Positions 39,184 to 48,410 of a DNA stretch of 64,000 nucleotides are shown here, in pieces. This DNA comes from Neisseriaceae bacterium (GTDB taxonomy: Bacteria; Pseudomonadota; Gammaproteobacteria; Burkholderiales; Neisseriaceae): assembly GCA_016864895.1 (NCBI GenBank), contig CP046107.1, forward strand, positions 1,495,741 to 1,559,740. Reading direction: 5' to 3'. Below the pieces are notes generated by a model. It did no database searches. It was not told the origin of the DNA and saw only the letters and a list, made by a program, of their open reading frames with translations. The translations under genes were made by a program, and so were the position numbers. Numbering within the stretch: the stretch's first letter is position 1; every line of letters starts with the position of its first letter.

Positions 39184-40044
39184 ATGTCTCAGTTTATTAA
39201 AAACAGTATAAGTACTATATTTTTATTTATTGTGTTTTTAATTTTTGTTATTGCGTTGATTATTTTTGTTTTGGCTAATAATATTAGTGATTACAACTCT
39301 AGTTATTTGATTTATTTGGATATTTTGTATTGTGCAGGGGTTATTCCCTTATTTTTTTCTTTTTGGTTAGTCTTTTCTGAGAAATCTAAGGGGGATTGGA
39401 AGTATGGTATACTGGCATTCATTTTATTTATTTTCTTATTGTATTATCATTGCTTATGTTTATATGATGTATTGACTTCTGTAGATTACAGTAAATATCT
39501 GTTAATGTTAGATGAATTAATTTTACTTTATGTTATGCTATCGCTAGCTGTTGCCTTGTCAATAGGCTTACAAAATGATGGAAAGATTGATGAGGAATCA
39601 AATATTGAAATATTCAAGCTAAGATTCAAATATTTATTAACTTTTTTTTTAGTAAGTTTATTTTTGTTTTATTTTTATGAAACATTTAGAGATTATACAG
39701 GACTTAATCTAGTAACAACTGATCTTTTAACTCAAAATTTTATTTATGTCAACTTATTGGAGTCTCTATTAAATTCTGGATTGCTGCCTCTAGTATTTAC
39801 TTTTTGGTTGATGTATTCACGATTGGTGAAGGGTGGGGTATACTATTACATTACACTGATATTTGTATTAGTTTTTATTTACATTTTTCAAATGTTTTTT
39901 ATTGTGTCATATTACCACTCTTATCTGGATAATAAATTAGGTTATTGGATCTTAGAGGGGATTGAATTGGTAATGGTTTATATTGCCATGATTCTTTCTT
40001 GTGTATTTTCTGTTGAATCAGCTGATTCTATACAGGAGAAGTAG
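39184..40044 (+). CDS. Multispanning membrane protein with internal duplication, unknown
   Basis: 286 residues from ATG 39184, chosen because GGGAG ends 5 bases before it; a TTG at 39172 is less likely. About eight hydrophobic helices in two similar halves. The first half has the segment GVIPLFFSFWLVFSEKSKG and the second half GLLPLVFTFWLMYSRLVKG, each followed by two helices. This indicates duplication of a four-helix unit. Strongly rich in Phe, Leu, Ile and Tyr with few charges. It is followed after 2 bases by a 16-codon frame and then by the unrecognised gene at 40187. Not assigned to a family. Confidence 0.75.
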   Translation: MSQFIKNSISTIFLFIVFLIFVIALIIFVLANNISDYNSSYLIYLDILYCAGVIPLFFSFWLVFSEKSKGDWKYGILAFILFIFLLYYHCLCLYDVLTSVDYSKYLLMLDELILLYVMLSLAVALSIGLQNDGKIDEESNIEIFKLRFKYLLTFFLVSLFLFYFYETFRDYTGLNLVTTDLLTQNFIYVNLLESLLNSGLLPLVFTFWLMYSRLVKGGVYYYITLIFVLVFIYIFQMFFIVSYYHSYLDNKLGYWILEGIELVMVYIAMILSCVFSVESADSIQEK

Positions 40045-40046
40045 AA

Positions 40047-40097
40047 GTGGTAAGTAATCAAACAACAGTTGAAGTGGCTGGGAAATTAGGTGAGTAA
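40047..40097 (+). CDS. Possible 16-residue micro-ORF
   Basis: AGGAG (40034-40038) stands 8 bases before GTG 40047, which opens MVSNQTTVEVAGKLGE and ends in TAA. It begins 2 bases after the membrane-protein stop, so it could be translationally coupled. A small hairpin (GTGAGT / ACTCAC, 40090-40112) overlaps its stop. It may be a leader peptide, a gene remnant or chance. Confidence 0.25.
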   Translation: MVSNQTTVEVAGKLGE

Positions 40098-40186
40098 TTA
40101 TAAAAAACTCACGTAATTATTTTGTATACTCACTGGACAGTTTCAATCCTTTTTGATTCAACAATAACTATAATTAGGAGTATAAG

Positions 40187-41245
40187 ATGGCGGATTCTTT
40201 AGGGTATCATATATATCACTTTAGGGGAAATTTACCAGATCAAATTAAGGAAAAGCTTCATGTTAGTAAGGATATTTCATTTTTGAAAAAACCTTTAGGG
40301 GAGAGTATTCAAACTACGAGTATTAAAATCAATATTAACAGGGAACCTTCTGAGAAGATCGATAGTTCGATGATGAACAATGATGTTATTGTTAGAAGGT
40401 TTTTTACAGATTCTGTTTTGGAGCAGATATATATTGCTGTCCCTGTGCATAATGCTTTTATTATGAGAGATGAGACAGCTACTGAGTTCCAACAAAGAAT
40501 TGTGAAAGATTCAAATCAGAAATTGATAGATGTTTTTGGTGTGAATTATATTGAAAGTAATTTTACTTTAGTGAGTTCTTTGATTATTGTTTTAAAAGAC
40601 GATAAAGTTTTTTCTGATAATAAAAGTTACTATGAGTCTATTTCGCAGTTTGTGACACATTCTTATAAAATTAAAAGTGAACATTACTCAAGTATTGATA
40701 ATTATCAGATTGTCATTGATTATGAGGGGGTAGGTATTATTTTTTCATCTACTGTTGATTTGGAGAGAGTTCATCGTTTGATTTTTATTTTGATGTTGGG
40801 TAAAGCATATTTAGCCACATTAGAGCAGATTTCTTTAGGGACAGTTGAACCTTTGAATCATAACCAAAATTCTTATAAAGAAGCTGAAGCTATTGAACAC
40901 ACCTTAGATATGTATAATCGATTTTTAATTCGTTACTATTATCATAATCCCATCATGGTTGACGTTAATAAAATATTCTATGTATATGAAAGGATTAAGG
41001 ATGTTTTAAAATTACGTGATCAGTACAATGAAAGTAAAGAGCAAATTAGAATCCTATCTGAGTTATCGAATACTAAAAATAGACAAATTTTGGATATGAG
41101 AACTGTGGAACAGCAAGAAGAAAGACAAAATGAACGCAGGTTTTTAGAAAAAATTGTAGGAAATATTAATAAAATTAGTACAATAGGATTTAGTGTTATT
41201 ATTGTCGAGTTGGTACTGATTTTATTATTGTTTTTGATTAAATAG
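40187..41245 (+). CDS. Unrecognised protein with C-terminal membrane anchor
   Basis: 352 residues; a good SD (TTAGGAG) precedes the ATG. Residues 1-240 look like a soluble mixed alpha/beta domain (a strand-rich part with IYIAVPVHNAF and LVSSLIIVLKDD). About 245-325 is helical and charged, probably a coiled coil. The last 20 residues form one transmembrane helix (IGFSVIIVELVLILLLFLIK). A long helix followed by a terminal membrane segment is seen in CorA-like and DUF155-like proteins, but no diagnostic motif of either was found. Probably tail-anchored with its bulk in the cytoplasm. It may work with the membrane protein just upstream. Confidence 0.75.
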   Translation: MADSLGYHIYHFRGNLPDQIKEKLHVSKDISFLKKPLGESIQTTSIKININREPSEKIDSSMMNNDVIVRRFFTDSVLEQIYIAVPVHNAFIMRDETATEFQQRIVKDSNQKLIDVFGVNYIESNFTLVSSLIIVLKDDKVFSDNKSYYESISQFVTHSYKIKSEHYSSIDNYQIVIDYEGVGIIFSSTVDLERVHRLIFILMLGKAYLATLEQISLGTVEPLNHNQNSYKEAEAIEHTLDMYNRFLIRYYYHNPIMVDVNKIFYVYERIKDVLKLRDQYNESKEQIRILSELSNTKNRQILDMRTVEQQEERQNERRFLEKIVGNINKISTIGFSVIIVELVLILLLFLIK

Positions 41246-41273
41246 TTAATTAAATAGTGATAATTGTCAAAAT

Positions 41274-41894
41274 ATGTTAAGACCTCAAACCATAATTTTT
41301 ATCCCTGGTTCTGCTGGAACTTTGGAAACACGAGTTGAACGACCTGACATAGATGAAATAAAAGGAGTAATGATTGTCTTACATCCGAATCCGCTCCATG
41401 GGGGCACTAATCAAAATAAAGTGGTTCAGACAATGTTAAAGGCAGCAATACATAAAGGTTATATTGTTTATGCTCCCAATTTCAGAGGTGTAGGTAAGAG
41501 CACAGGTAGCCATGATTTTGGTAACGGTGAGGTGGAGGATGTGAATGTTATTGTTAGCTATATTCAAAAAGAACACCCGAATCAGCCTATTTCATTATCT
41601 GGATTTTCATTTGGTGGTTATGTGGCGATAAAAGCTGTTCATCAATTTAATTTTAAGCAAATTATTTTAGTAGGAGCAGCAGTTAGTAAGTATGGAGGGG
41701 AAATCCCCCATTTACCCAAAAATATTAATTTTTTATTGATACATGGTGAGAAAGATGAAGTTATACCACTGGGGGATATATTCAACTGGGCTAGAATCCA
41801 GGATTTGCCTGTTTGTGTTATGTTAGATGCTTGTCACTTTTTTCACGGAAAATTAATCCCTTTGCAAAAATTAGTAGAAGATTTTTTAAGTTAA
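41274..41894 (+). CDS. Alpha/beta hydrolase, dienelactone-hydrolase-like (COG2945 type)
   Basis: 206 residues. The nucleophile elbow is GFSFGG (Ser about 125), the acid is in HGEKDEVIP and the His is in DACHFFHGK, so a full triad is present. LHPNPLHGGTNQNKVV and NFRGVGKSTG are typical of the short COG2945-type hydrolases of proteobacteria. Substrate unknown. It lies 13 bases before surE and may share its transcript. Confidence 0.85.
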   Translation: MLRPQTIIFIPGSAGTLETRVERPDIDEIKGVMIVLHPNPLHGGTNQNKVVQTMLKAAIHKGYIVYAPNFRGVGKSTGSHDFGNGEVEDVNVIVSYIQKEHPNQPISLSGFSFGGYVAIKAVHQFNFKQIILVGAAVSKYGGEIPHLPKNINFLLIHGEKDEVIPLGDIFNWARIQDLPVCVMLDACHFFHGKLIPLQKLVEDFLS

Positions 41895-41907
41895 GGAATA
41901 TGAAGGT

Positions 41908-42660
41908 ATGAATATATTGATTTGTAATGATGATGGATATCAAGCTAAAGGGATTGGTGTTTTGGCTGAAGTGGCATCAAAATTTGGAAATGTGAGAGTG
42001 GTCGCTCCTGACAGAAATAGAACAGCAGCAAGTCATTCTTTAACATTACATAAACCATTAACAATTAGACAGGCTGAGAATGGTTTTTATTATGTCAGTG
42101 GAACGCCTACAGATTGTGTATATCTGGCACTTTGTATATTCGATGATTTTAAGCCAGACTGGATTTTTTCTGGGATCAATCATGGTGCTAATATGGGAGA
42201 TGATGTTTTATATTCGGGAACTGTTGCTTCTGCTATGCAAGGGTATTTGATGGGGATTCCAGCTATTGCTTTTTCTTTAGATGATAAAAGTAATGATTAT
42301 TGGAAGACAGCAGAAAAATCAGTAGAGAAAGTTATCGAACGTGCTATACAATTACCCATACAAAAACCCGTACTATGGAATGTTAATATACCTAAGGTTC
42401 AGCCTCATCAACTAAGGGGGGTTAAGACTGTAGTACTAGGCCAACGTCATCGCAATGATAGTGTTATCAAGTCAAAAAATCCTTACAATGAAACTATTTA
42501 CTGGATAGGACATATTAGTGATGCTAATTATTTAGTAGATAATTCTGACTTTGTAATGAATGCAAATGGCTATGTAACTATAACACCCCTAGCTGTAGAT
42601 TTAACCAATACTTCCGAGTTAAAAAACGTATCGATATTTTTTGATGACTTAGTACTGTAA
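41908..42660 (+). CDS. surE: 5'-nucleotidase SurE
   Basis: 250 residues. The metal site DD is in the N-terminal NILICNDDGY, followed by VVAPDRNRTAASHSLT and the SGINHGANMGDDVLYSGTV loop, all SurE signatures. It dephosphorylates nucleoside monophosphates and is linked with stationary-phase survival. Its stop overlaps the pcm start by one base (TAATG), as in many proteobacteria. Confidence 0.97.
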   Translation: MNILICNDDGYQAKGIGVLAEVASKFGNVRVVAPDRNRTAASHSLTLHKPLTIRQAENGFYYVSGTPTDCVYLALCIFDDFKPDWIFSGINHGANMGDDVLYSGTVASAMQGYLMGIPAIAFSLDDKSNDYWKTAEKSVEKVIERAIQLPIQKPVLWNVNIPKVQPHQLRGVKTVVLGQRHRNDSVIKSKNPYNETIYWIGHISDANYLVDNSDFVMNANGYVTITPLAVDLTNTSELKNVSIFFDDLVL

Positions 42661-43325
42661 TGATATTTAATACTTTCCAAGTAGATGGTTATGAAACAAG
42701 ACGTAAGAAGATGGTGGCTCGATTAGAACAGATGGGTATTTGTCATCCTCTCGTTTTAGATGCTATGCTCAATACGCCTAGACATTTATTTATTGAAGAA
42801 GCTTTGAGAAGTCGTTCATATGATAATTTATCTTTGCCTATAGGTTTGGGGCAAACGATTTCTCAGCCATATATAGTAGCGCGTATGACAGAATTGTTAT
42901 TAGCTGGGAGGAAACAACCTTTAAATAAAGCCTTAGAGATAGGAACTGGTTGTGGTTATCAAACAGCCATTTTACAAAAAGTTGGTATTGAGCATGTCTA
43001 TTCTATTGAAAGGTTATCAAGTCTAAGAGAATTGGCAAAACGTAATCTACGCGTAGCCAATTTACACAGGCCACGGCTCATTTGTGCGGATGGTTATTTA
43101 GGACTTCCAAAATCTGCACCTTTTGATGTGATCATTGTGACGGCTGCACCTAAAGAGGTACCCGTTGAGTTATTAAAACAACTTGATATTAATGGAAGAA
43201 TGGTATTGCCATTGGAAAAAAATGGTGTTCAGCATCTTTGGGTTATAGACAAATATATCAATGGATATCAGGAAACTTGTGTTCAAGAAGTCAATTTTGT
43301 TTTATTATTAAACGGTCAAAAATAA
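42660..43325 (+). CDS. pcm: Protein-L-isoaspartate O-methyltransferase
   Basis: 221 residues. It has the family motif LPIGLGQTISQPYIVARM and the SAM-binding loop ALEIGTGCGYQTAIL, followed by VYSIERL and VIIVTAAPKEVP. It starts repair of isoaspartyl residues in aged proteins by methylating them with S-adenosylmethionine. It sits between surE and nlpD, the standard order. Confidence 0.97.
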   Translation: MIFNTFQVDGYETRRKKMVARLEQMGICHPLVLDAMLNTPRHLFIEEALRSRSYDNLSLPIGLGQTISQPYIVARMTELLLAGRKQPLNKALEIGTGCGYQTAILQKVGIEHVYSIERLSSLRELAKRNLRVANLHRPRLICADGYLGLPKSAPFDVIIVTAAPKEVPVELLKQLDINGRMVLPLEKNGVQHLWVIDKYINGYQETCVQEVNFVLLLNGQK

Positions 43326-43377
43326 TAAAGTTTATTTTTTTATAATTGCAGGTAAAAATTTTATCAGAAGGTAGGCT

Positions 43378-44262
43378 ATGAAAACTTTGAAATATACCCA
43401 TATCTCTTTAGCAGTTATTGTTACTTTAATTGTGTCAGGCTGTGTTGTAACGCAAAAACCTGTTCCTGTCGTGGATGGAAGTTCAGATGGTGGCAACTAT
43501 TCGGGTACTGAGCCTCAGTCTTCAGCTGAACCTTATAATCCTGATTCGCGAGGGTATGTTCCTCCTGCAGCAAGTAGTACTTACGCAACACCACCAAGTG
43601 GAGGTGTCTATGTGCCTTCTTATGCCCCAGTTGATATTAATGCAAGACAACACACTGTGGTTAGAGGAGATACGGTTTATAATATATCCAAACGCTATAA
43701 TATTTCTCAGGATGATTTGAGACAATGGAATAATATTGTGGAGAATATCATTTCTGTAGGACAGGTTTTATATGTTAAGGATCCTGGTGAGAATTACTCG
43801 GTGTCCATGACTAAAATATCACAACCACAAGTAACTGTTGCAAAGTCTCCTACAAATTCATCACCTGGTAGTGTCAGTACCTCTGGTCAGAGAATGGTTG
43901 ATGGGGTCAGTTGGGTTAAACCAGCTCATGGACAACTGGTGACTAAATTCTCGCCAGTCAATAAGGGTATTGAGATAACAGGTTTGTCAGGTTCTCCGAT
44001 TGTTGCTGCAGCGAGTGGAAAAGTTATTTATAGTAGTACATTGGACGGTTATGGCAATTTGATTATTATCCAGCATAATACTAAGTATTTAACGGCATAC
44101 GGTAATAATCAGTCTAACTTGGTTAAAGAAGGTGACACGGTTAGACAAGGGCAAAAAATTGCAACTATGGGGAAAACTGGCGCGAGTCGAGTTCAATTGC
44201 ATTTTGAACTAAGAAAAGATGGTCAGGCAGTTGATCCTTTAATTTATATTCCAGTTTATTAA
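43378..44262 (+). CDS. nlpD: NlpD-like lipoprotein, LysM plus degenerate M23 domain
   Basis: 294 residues. The signal peptide ends in a lipobox (VSGC, Cys22). A Pro/Ser-rich linker follows, then a LysM domain at about 92-137 (HTVVRGDTVYNISKRYNIS) and a C-terminal M23/LytM domain at about 178-290. Zinc ligands are missing: the first His/Asp motif reads KGIEITG, the HxH reads YGNN, and only LHFELR is left. That matches NlpD, which has no peptidase activity and activates the amidase AmiC during cell separation. rpoS, often next to nlpD, is not here. Confidence 0.93.
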   Translation: MKTLKYTHISLAVIVTLIVSGCVVTQKPVPVVDGSSDGGNYSGTEPQSSAEPYNPDSRGYVPPAASSTYATPPSGGVYVPSYAPVDINARQHTVVRGDTVYNISKRYNISQDDLRQWNNIVENIISVGQVLYVKDPGENYSVSMTKISQPQVTVAKSPTNSSPGSVSTSGQRMVDGVSWVKPAHGQLVTKFSPVNKGIEITGLSGSPIVAAASGKVIYSSTLDGYGNLIIIQHNTKYLTAYGNNQSNLVKEGDTVRQGQKIATMGKTGASRVQLHFELRKDGQAVDPLIYIPVY

Positions 44263-44281
44263 TTTAATTATTTTGGAGATA

Positions 44282-44803
44282 ATGGAAATAGGAGTATTGG
44301 GTAATGTTGGGTTTTTAGTCGAAGGTTGGAGTGATATTGCCCAAAGAGAATTTTTTAAATTTATTCAAATGCCTTCTCTTACACGATTTTTAAAAAGTCT
44401 ACCTTATGACTTCTCGGTTCAATTAACTTACTTAGGACAGAAAGCTTTATCAGCACAAGATGCCATTAGTATGGAGGAAGCTTCTGTTTATTTTGTAAGA
44501 GAAGTGAGCTTGATGTTGGATGCAATAGAGGTTGTTAGAGCAAGAAGTAGTTGTTTGGTGAGTAGTGTGTATTGGTGTCAGTTTCTTGATTGTGGTGTTC
44601 AACCGCTAGGGGAGAAGCTTTTTGATATTCAAACAGTATCTAGAAGTGCATTACGTTTTGGGTTGATTTCGAAAGAACACAATTTGATAAAAACCTATGA
44701 GGTTATCGATAATGCAATATTCAGACAATCAACCTTGACAGTTGGGTACGAGAATTTGATTTTAACAGAGTGTTTTTTACCAAGTATAAGACAATTTTTA
44801 TGA
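44282..44803 (+). CDS. ubiC: Chorismate pyruvate-lyase
   Basis: 173 residues from ATG 44282 (a TTG three codons earlier is in frame; GGAG lies just before the ATG). Visible UbiC features: the PSLTRFLKSL segment near the start, the REVSLMLDAIEVVRARS helix, PLGEKLF and the terminal TECFLPSI. It splits chorismate into pyruvate and 4-hydroxybenzoate, the first committed step of ubiquinone synthesis. The sequence is divergent, but the ATGA overlap with ubiA supports the call. Confidence 0.87.
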   Translation: MEIGVLGNVGFLVEGWSDIAQREFFKFIQMPSLTRFLKSLPYDFSVQLTYLGQKALSAQDAISMEEASVYFVREVSLMLDAIEVVRARSSCLVSSVYWCQFLDCGVQPLGEKLFDIQTVSRSALRFGLISKEHNLIKTYEVIDNAIFRQSTLTVGYENLILTECFLPSIRQFL

Positions 44804-45660
44804 ATAAGGGAAAACTACAACAATACGTCAGTCTAATGCGTTTGGATAAACCGACAGGAATATTCCTATTGTTATGGCCAACTTATTGGGCAATATATTT
44901 GGCCAGTAGTGGACAACTTGAATCGAGAATTGTTATCTTATTTACTCTAGGGACGTTTTTAATGCGTTCAGCTGGTTGTGTGATTAATGATGTTTGTGAT
45001 AGTGATATTGACAAACTGGTAGCAAGAACGAAAGATAGGCCTGTGACTACTGGGCGTATTTCTAAAAAAACAGCTTTGATCTTATTTGTGCTTCTATCTT
45101 TATTGGCACTTATGTGCTTGATTCCTCTAAATATGCTAACCAAAAAATTAAGTTTGGTTGCTATACTTTTGACTCTTACTTATCCGTTAATGAAACGTTT
45201 TTTTAAGGCGCCTCAGTTGTATTTGGGAATTGCCTTTTCTTTCGGTATTATTATGGCATATGCAACAGTTCTTAATGAGGTACCATGGGCTGCTTGGGTG
45301 CTTTATGTAGCTAATGTTTTCTGGACACTTGGATATGATACAGTTTACGCCATTTCAGATAAACCAGATGATGTGAAATTAAACATTCATACTTTAGCAA
45401 TTACACTTGGTCGTTATGATGTTTTTGGGGTAATGTTTTTTTATACTTGTTTTTTAGGATTGATGATGGTAGTTGGTTTGGTTTATAAAATGACTTATCC
45501 CTATTGGGTATCATGGATTATTACAGCAACCTTAATGGCAAGGCAATACTTTAAGATTAAAGGTAGAGATAGGCAATTATGTTATCTGGCCTTTTTGCAG
45601 AATAAATGGTTTGGTTTTATTATTCTCTTGGGGGTTATGTTGCATTATTGGAATATATAA
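44800..45660 (+). CDS. ubiA: 4-hydroxybenzoate octaprenyltransferase
   Basis: 286 residues from ATG 44800, which overlaps the ubiC stop as ATGA; an in-frame GTG 30 bases earlier is unlikely. About eight transmembrane helices. The first Asp-rich motif is NDVCDSDIDKLVARTKDRP and the second is DTVYAISDKPDD, both needed for Mg-diphosphate binding. It attaches the polyprenyl tail to 4-hydroxybenzoate in the inner membrane, directly after the UbiC step. Confidence 0.96.
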   Translation: MNKGKLQQYVSLMRLDKPTGIFLLLWPTYWAIYLASSGQLESRIVILFTLGTFLMRSAGCVINDVCDSDIDKLVARTKDRPVTTGRISKKTALILFVLLSLLALMCLIPLNMLTKKLSLVAILLTLTYPLMKRFFKAPQLYLGIAFSFGIIMAYATVLNEVPWAAWVLYVANVFWTLGYDTVYAISDKPDDVKLNIHTLAITLGRYDVFGVMFFYTCFLGLMMVVGLVYKMTYPYWVSWIITATLMARQYFKIKGRDRQLCYLAFLQNKWFGFIILLGVMLHYWNI

Positions 45661-45773
45661 TTTGACCAGATTTTTACGAATTACAGTACTATTTGGGGAA
45701 ATAGATTATCTTTAGGTTTATTTTTTTTTCAATCCATGTTAGACTGTAGGATTAATATTTTTCGAGTTTTTAT

Positions 45774-46223
45774 ATGAGTTTGCCTCGTGAATTACTACCG
45801 CTTGAAAATGTAGTGTTAGATTTAGATGTAAGTAGTAAAAAAAGATTGTTTGAGGAAGTGGCAGAGATTTTTTCATATAATGAAGATGTAGATACGGATA
45901 AGGTTTTTCAAAGCTTATTGTCGCGTGAGAAGTTAGGTAGTACAGGTTTAGGTTGTGGTGTTGCTATTCCTCATGGTAGGGTTGCTGGTCTGAATAATGC
46001 TATTGCCGCTTTTATTAGACTGAGAAATCCAATTGAATTTGAAGCTCAAGATGAGAAACCAGTCAACTTGTTATTTGTGGTATTAGTTCCTGATGAAAAT
46101 AATGCTAAACATTTAAAAATATTATCTCATCTAGCTCAAAAATTTTCTGATAAGGATATAAGAGATCAGTTGAAAACATTGGAATCAGCACAGGATATTG
46201 TTGATATAATTATTAAAGACTAA
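45774..46223 (+). CDS. ptsN: Nitrogen-PTS EIIA protein PtsN
   Basis: 149 residues, EIIA-fructose/nitrogen family. The phosphorylatable His is in [11 protein letters not shown]. In the nitrogen PTS it is a regulator rather than a sugar carrier, receiving phosphate from NPr/EI-Ntr and modulating kinases and potassium uptake. It lies 2 bases before hprK, an arrangement known from betaproteobacteria and one basis for placing the organism there. Confidence 0.93.
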   Translation: MSLPRELLPLENVVLDLDVSSKKRLFEEVAEIFSYNEDVDTDKVFQSLLSREKLGSTGLGCGVAIPHGRVAGLNNAIAAFIRLRNPIEFEAQDEKPVNLLFVVLVPDENNAKHLKILSHLAQKFSDKDIRDQLKTLESAQDIVDIIIKD

Positions 46224-46225
46224 TA

Positions 46226-47206
46226 ATGCCTAGTTTATCTGTACGACGGTTATATCAAGATAACCAAAAAAAAATACAGCTATCTTGGATAGCGGGTAGT
46301 TCTAATTCTGATAGTAAAATTTCTTTAGCTGAAAACAATACCACTCGGTCATTTGTTGGACATTTTAATTTTGTACATCCCAATAAAATTCAGGTAATTG
46401 GTTTATCAGAGTATGAGTTTATTCAGAATAAATCTGTACAAGATAAATTTGGATTTTTTTTAGAATTTATTACTGAGCTCAATATAAATTTAATTATTAT
46501 TGGAAATAATTTACCTATTATTCCTCAGCTTAAAGATTTTTGTACAGCGAACTCTGTACCATTAATGCATTCGAAAGTGGAAAGTCCAAAGATTGTAGAT
46601 GTCCTACAAATTTATCTACAAAGGGCTTTGGCACCATCTACTACGATGCATGGTGTTTTTTTAAATGTCTTTGAGATGGGTACCTTAATCTGTGGTCATT
46701 CCGGTTTGGGTAAGAGTGAGCTAGCTTTGGAACTCATTTCTAGAGGACATTCATTAGTAGCAGATGATGTTGTTAAAATTTATAAGACTGGGCCAGAGTC
46801 TCTAGAAGGTAGATGTCCTAAATTGTTAAGAGAGTTTTTAGAAGTTAGAGGTTTAGGCATTATCAATATTCGAACCATGTTTGGTGAAACAGCAGTTAGA
46901 GTCAAAAAGGCTTTGAGGCTTATTATTCAACTAGTCAATGCAGATGATGACTATATGAAAAATTTGGACAGGTTGAGCATGCGTATAGAAACTCAAAAGA
47001 TACTAGATGTATCGGTAAGAAAAATTACCATTCCAGTTGGTGCGGGTAGGAATATTGCTGTTCTAACTGAAGCTGCAGTTAGGAATTATATTCTCCAATT
47101 GAGAGGATTGGATAGCATGCAGGAGTTTTTAGAGAGGCATAATACTGCAATGTCTACAAATAATGAGATATTGTTAGATGATATTAATGATTCTTATGAT
47201 GATTAA
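46226..47206 (+). CDS. hprK: HPr kinase/phosphorylase
   Basis: 326 residues, the normal length. The N-terminal domain covers about residues 1-135. The kinase domain has the P-loop [15 protein letters not shown], the ADDVV motif and the HprK signature [17 protein letters not shown]. It phosphorylates or dephosphorylates Ser46-type sites of HPr. In proteobacteria with an incomplete PTS it acts as a sensor. The stop is 3 bases from the stop of the convergent bcp gene, with no room for a terminator hairpin. Confidence 0.96.
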   Translation: MPSLSVRRLYQDNQKKIQLSWIAGSSNSDSKISLAENNTTRSFVGHFNFVHPNKIQVIGLSEYEFIQNKSVQDKFGFFLEFITELNINLIIIGNNLPIIPQLKDFCTANSVPLMHSKVESPKIVDVLQIYLQRALAPSTTMHGVFLNVFEMGTLICGHSGLGKSELALELISRGHSLVADDVVKIYKTGPESLEGRCPKLLREFLEVRGLGIINIRTMFGETAVRVKKALRLIIQLVNADDDYMKNLDRLSMRIETQKILDVSVRKITIPVGAGRNIAVLTEAAVRNYILQLRGLDSMQEFLERHNTAMSTNNEILLDDINDSYDD

Positions 47207-47209
47207 AAA

Positions 47210-47659
47210 TTAATTTGTTTTTTTTAAATCATTCAATACTTGTTGAGCATGTCCCTTCGCGCCTACTTTGCGGTATTCTTTGATAATATTTCCTTGTTCA
47301 TCTAGGATAAAAGTGCTTCTTTGAATTCCTTTGACTTGTTTCCCATAAAGGTTTTTTATCTTCATCACGTCGTATTGATCGCACACAATGTTATTTGGAT
47401 CAGAGAGTAGTTTAATAGTTAAATTATATTTTTCTTTAAATTTACGGTGAGATTCAATACTGTCTTTGGAAATGCCGACAATTTGATAACCGAGTTGTTG
47501 GAATTTTTCTTTGTAGTCTGAAAATTCGGAAGCTTCTACTATACAGCCCGGCGTATCATCTTTAGGATAAAAATAGATAACTAGAGGTAGATTTTTTTTT
47601 GCTTCAAAAAGACCACCAGCATCGTCTGTTAATTGAAACAGAGTAGTATTTACTATCAT
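47210..47659 (-). CDS. bcp: Thiol peroxidase Bcp (PrxQ-type peroxiredoxin)
   Basis: 149 residues, AhpC/TSA-type fold. The peroxidatic Cys is in PKDDTPGCIVEASEF. The resolving Cys that many PrxQ proteins have five residues later is Ser here (Glu-Ala-Ser), so this is a one-Cys-type member or uses an external thiol. It reduces hydrogen peroxide and organic peroxides. It follows plsY by one base and probably shares its transcript. Confidence 0.93.
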   Translation of the reverse strand: MIVNTTLFQLTDDAGGLFEAKKNLPLVIYFYPKDDTPGCIVEASEFSDYKEKFQQLGYQIVGISKDSIESHRKFKEKYNLTIKLLSDPNNIVCDQYDVMKIKNLYGKQVKGIQRSTFILDEQGNIIKEYRKVGAKGHAQQVLNDLKKTN

Positions 47660-47660
47660 A

Positions 47661-48266
47661 TTACTTTTGACCTATTTTATTTTCTTTATGATTAATAATT
47701 TTTCTAATATTTTCTCTGTGTTTTAGGATAACCATGACACAAATAATTATAAGTGTTATTTTATATTCTAGTATTGGGATGAAATATAATGATAGCAAAG
47801 GGCATAGCGTAAATACCAATAAGGCAGCTAAAGAAGATATTTTTGTTATGATGACTAAAATGAGCCAAATCACACACATAATTAATGCTACTTTCCAAGA
47901 TATCACAAAAATAACACCAACAGCTGTAGCAACACCTTTTCCTCCAGTGAATTTAAAGAAAATAGGGAACATATGTCCTAATATTACAGCAACACTGGCA
48001 TAGGCAATGGTGATTTCATTAATGCCAAGCTTATCCATGTATTTAATACACAAGAATATGATCAACCAGCCTTTTAGAGCGTCTCCTAAAAGTGTTAACA
48101 AGGCAGCAACCTTGTTACCACTCCTTAGAACATTGGTAGCACCAGGATTTTTTGAACCATATGATCTTGGATCTTGTAGTTTAAAAAAGTGAGCTACTAT
48201 AATAGCAAAGGATATAGAGCCTAAGAGATAAGCAATAATAATTATGATGACTGAGGTTGTATTCAT
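47661..48266 (-). CDS. plsY: Acyl-phosphate glycerol-3-phosphate acyltransferase
   Basis: 201 residues from ATG 48266; an in-frame ATG at 48287 would add 7 residues but lacks an SD, whereas AAGG precedes 48266. Five membrane helices. PlsY motifs are clear: GSISFAIIV and the SYGSKNPGATNVLR loop, then GDALKGW, and FKFTGGKGVATAVG. It makes lysophosphatidic acid from acyl-phosphate, the first step of phospholipid synthesis. Divergent from folB, a common neighbour. Confidence 0.95.
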   Translation of the reverse strand: MNTTSVIIIIIAYLLGSISFAIIVAHFFKLQDPRSYGSKNPGATNVLRSGNKVAALLTLLGDALKGWLIIFLCIKYMDKLGINEITIAYASVAVILGHMFPIFFKFTGGKGVATAVGVIFVISWKVALIMCVIWLILVIITKISSLAALLVFTLCPLLSLYFIPILEYKITLIIICVMVILKHRENIRKIINHKENKIGQK

Positions 48267-48410
48267 CGTAAAGATAACCTTATACATACAATAATGGCCA
48301 TTTTACCTGAAAAAACCTATGGTTTGAATATGTTTTAATATCATTGTTGATACTTACGCCAATAAAACAATATATAATAATCTTTTTTATAAATAAGAAT
48401 ATAAATAGTT

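Noticed and set aside
40187..41245. CorA-type magnesium transporter
   Set aside because: There is a long helix and a C-terminal membrane segment, but only one membrane helix and no GMN motif.
44725..44733. Neisseria-type DNA uptake sequence (TTCAGAC)
   Set aside because: Only the short core is present once inside ubiC; no full 10-12 base uptake sequence was seen in the window.
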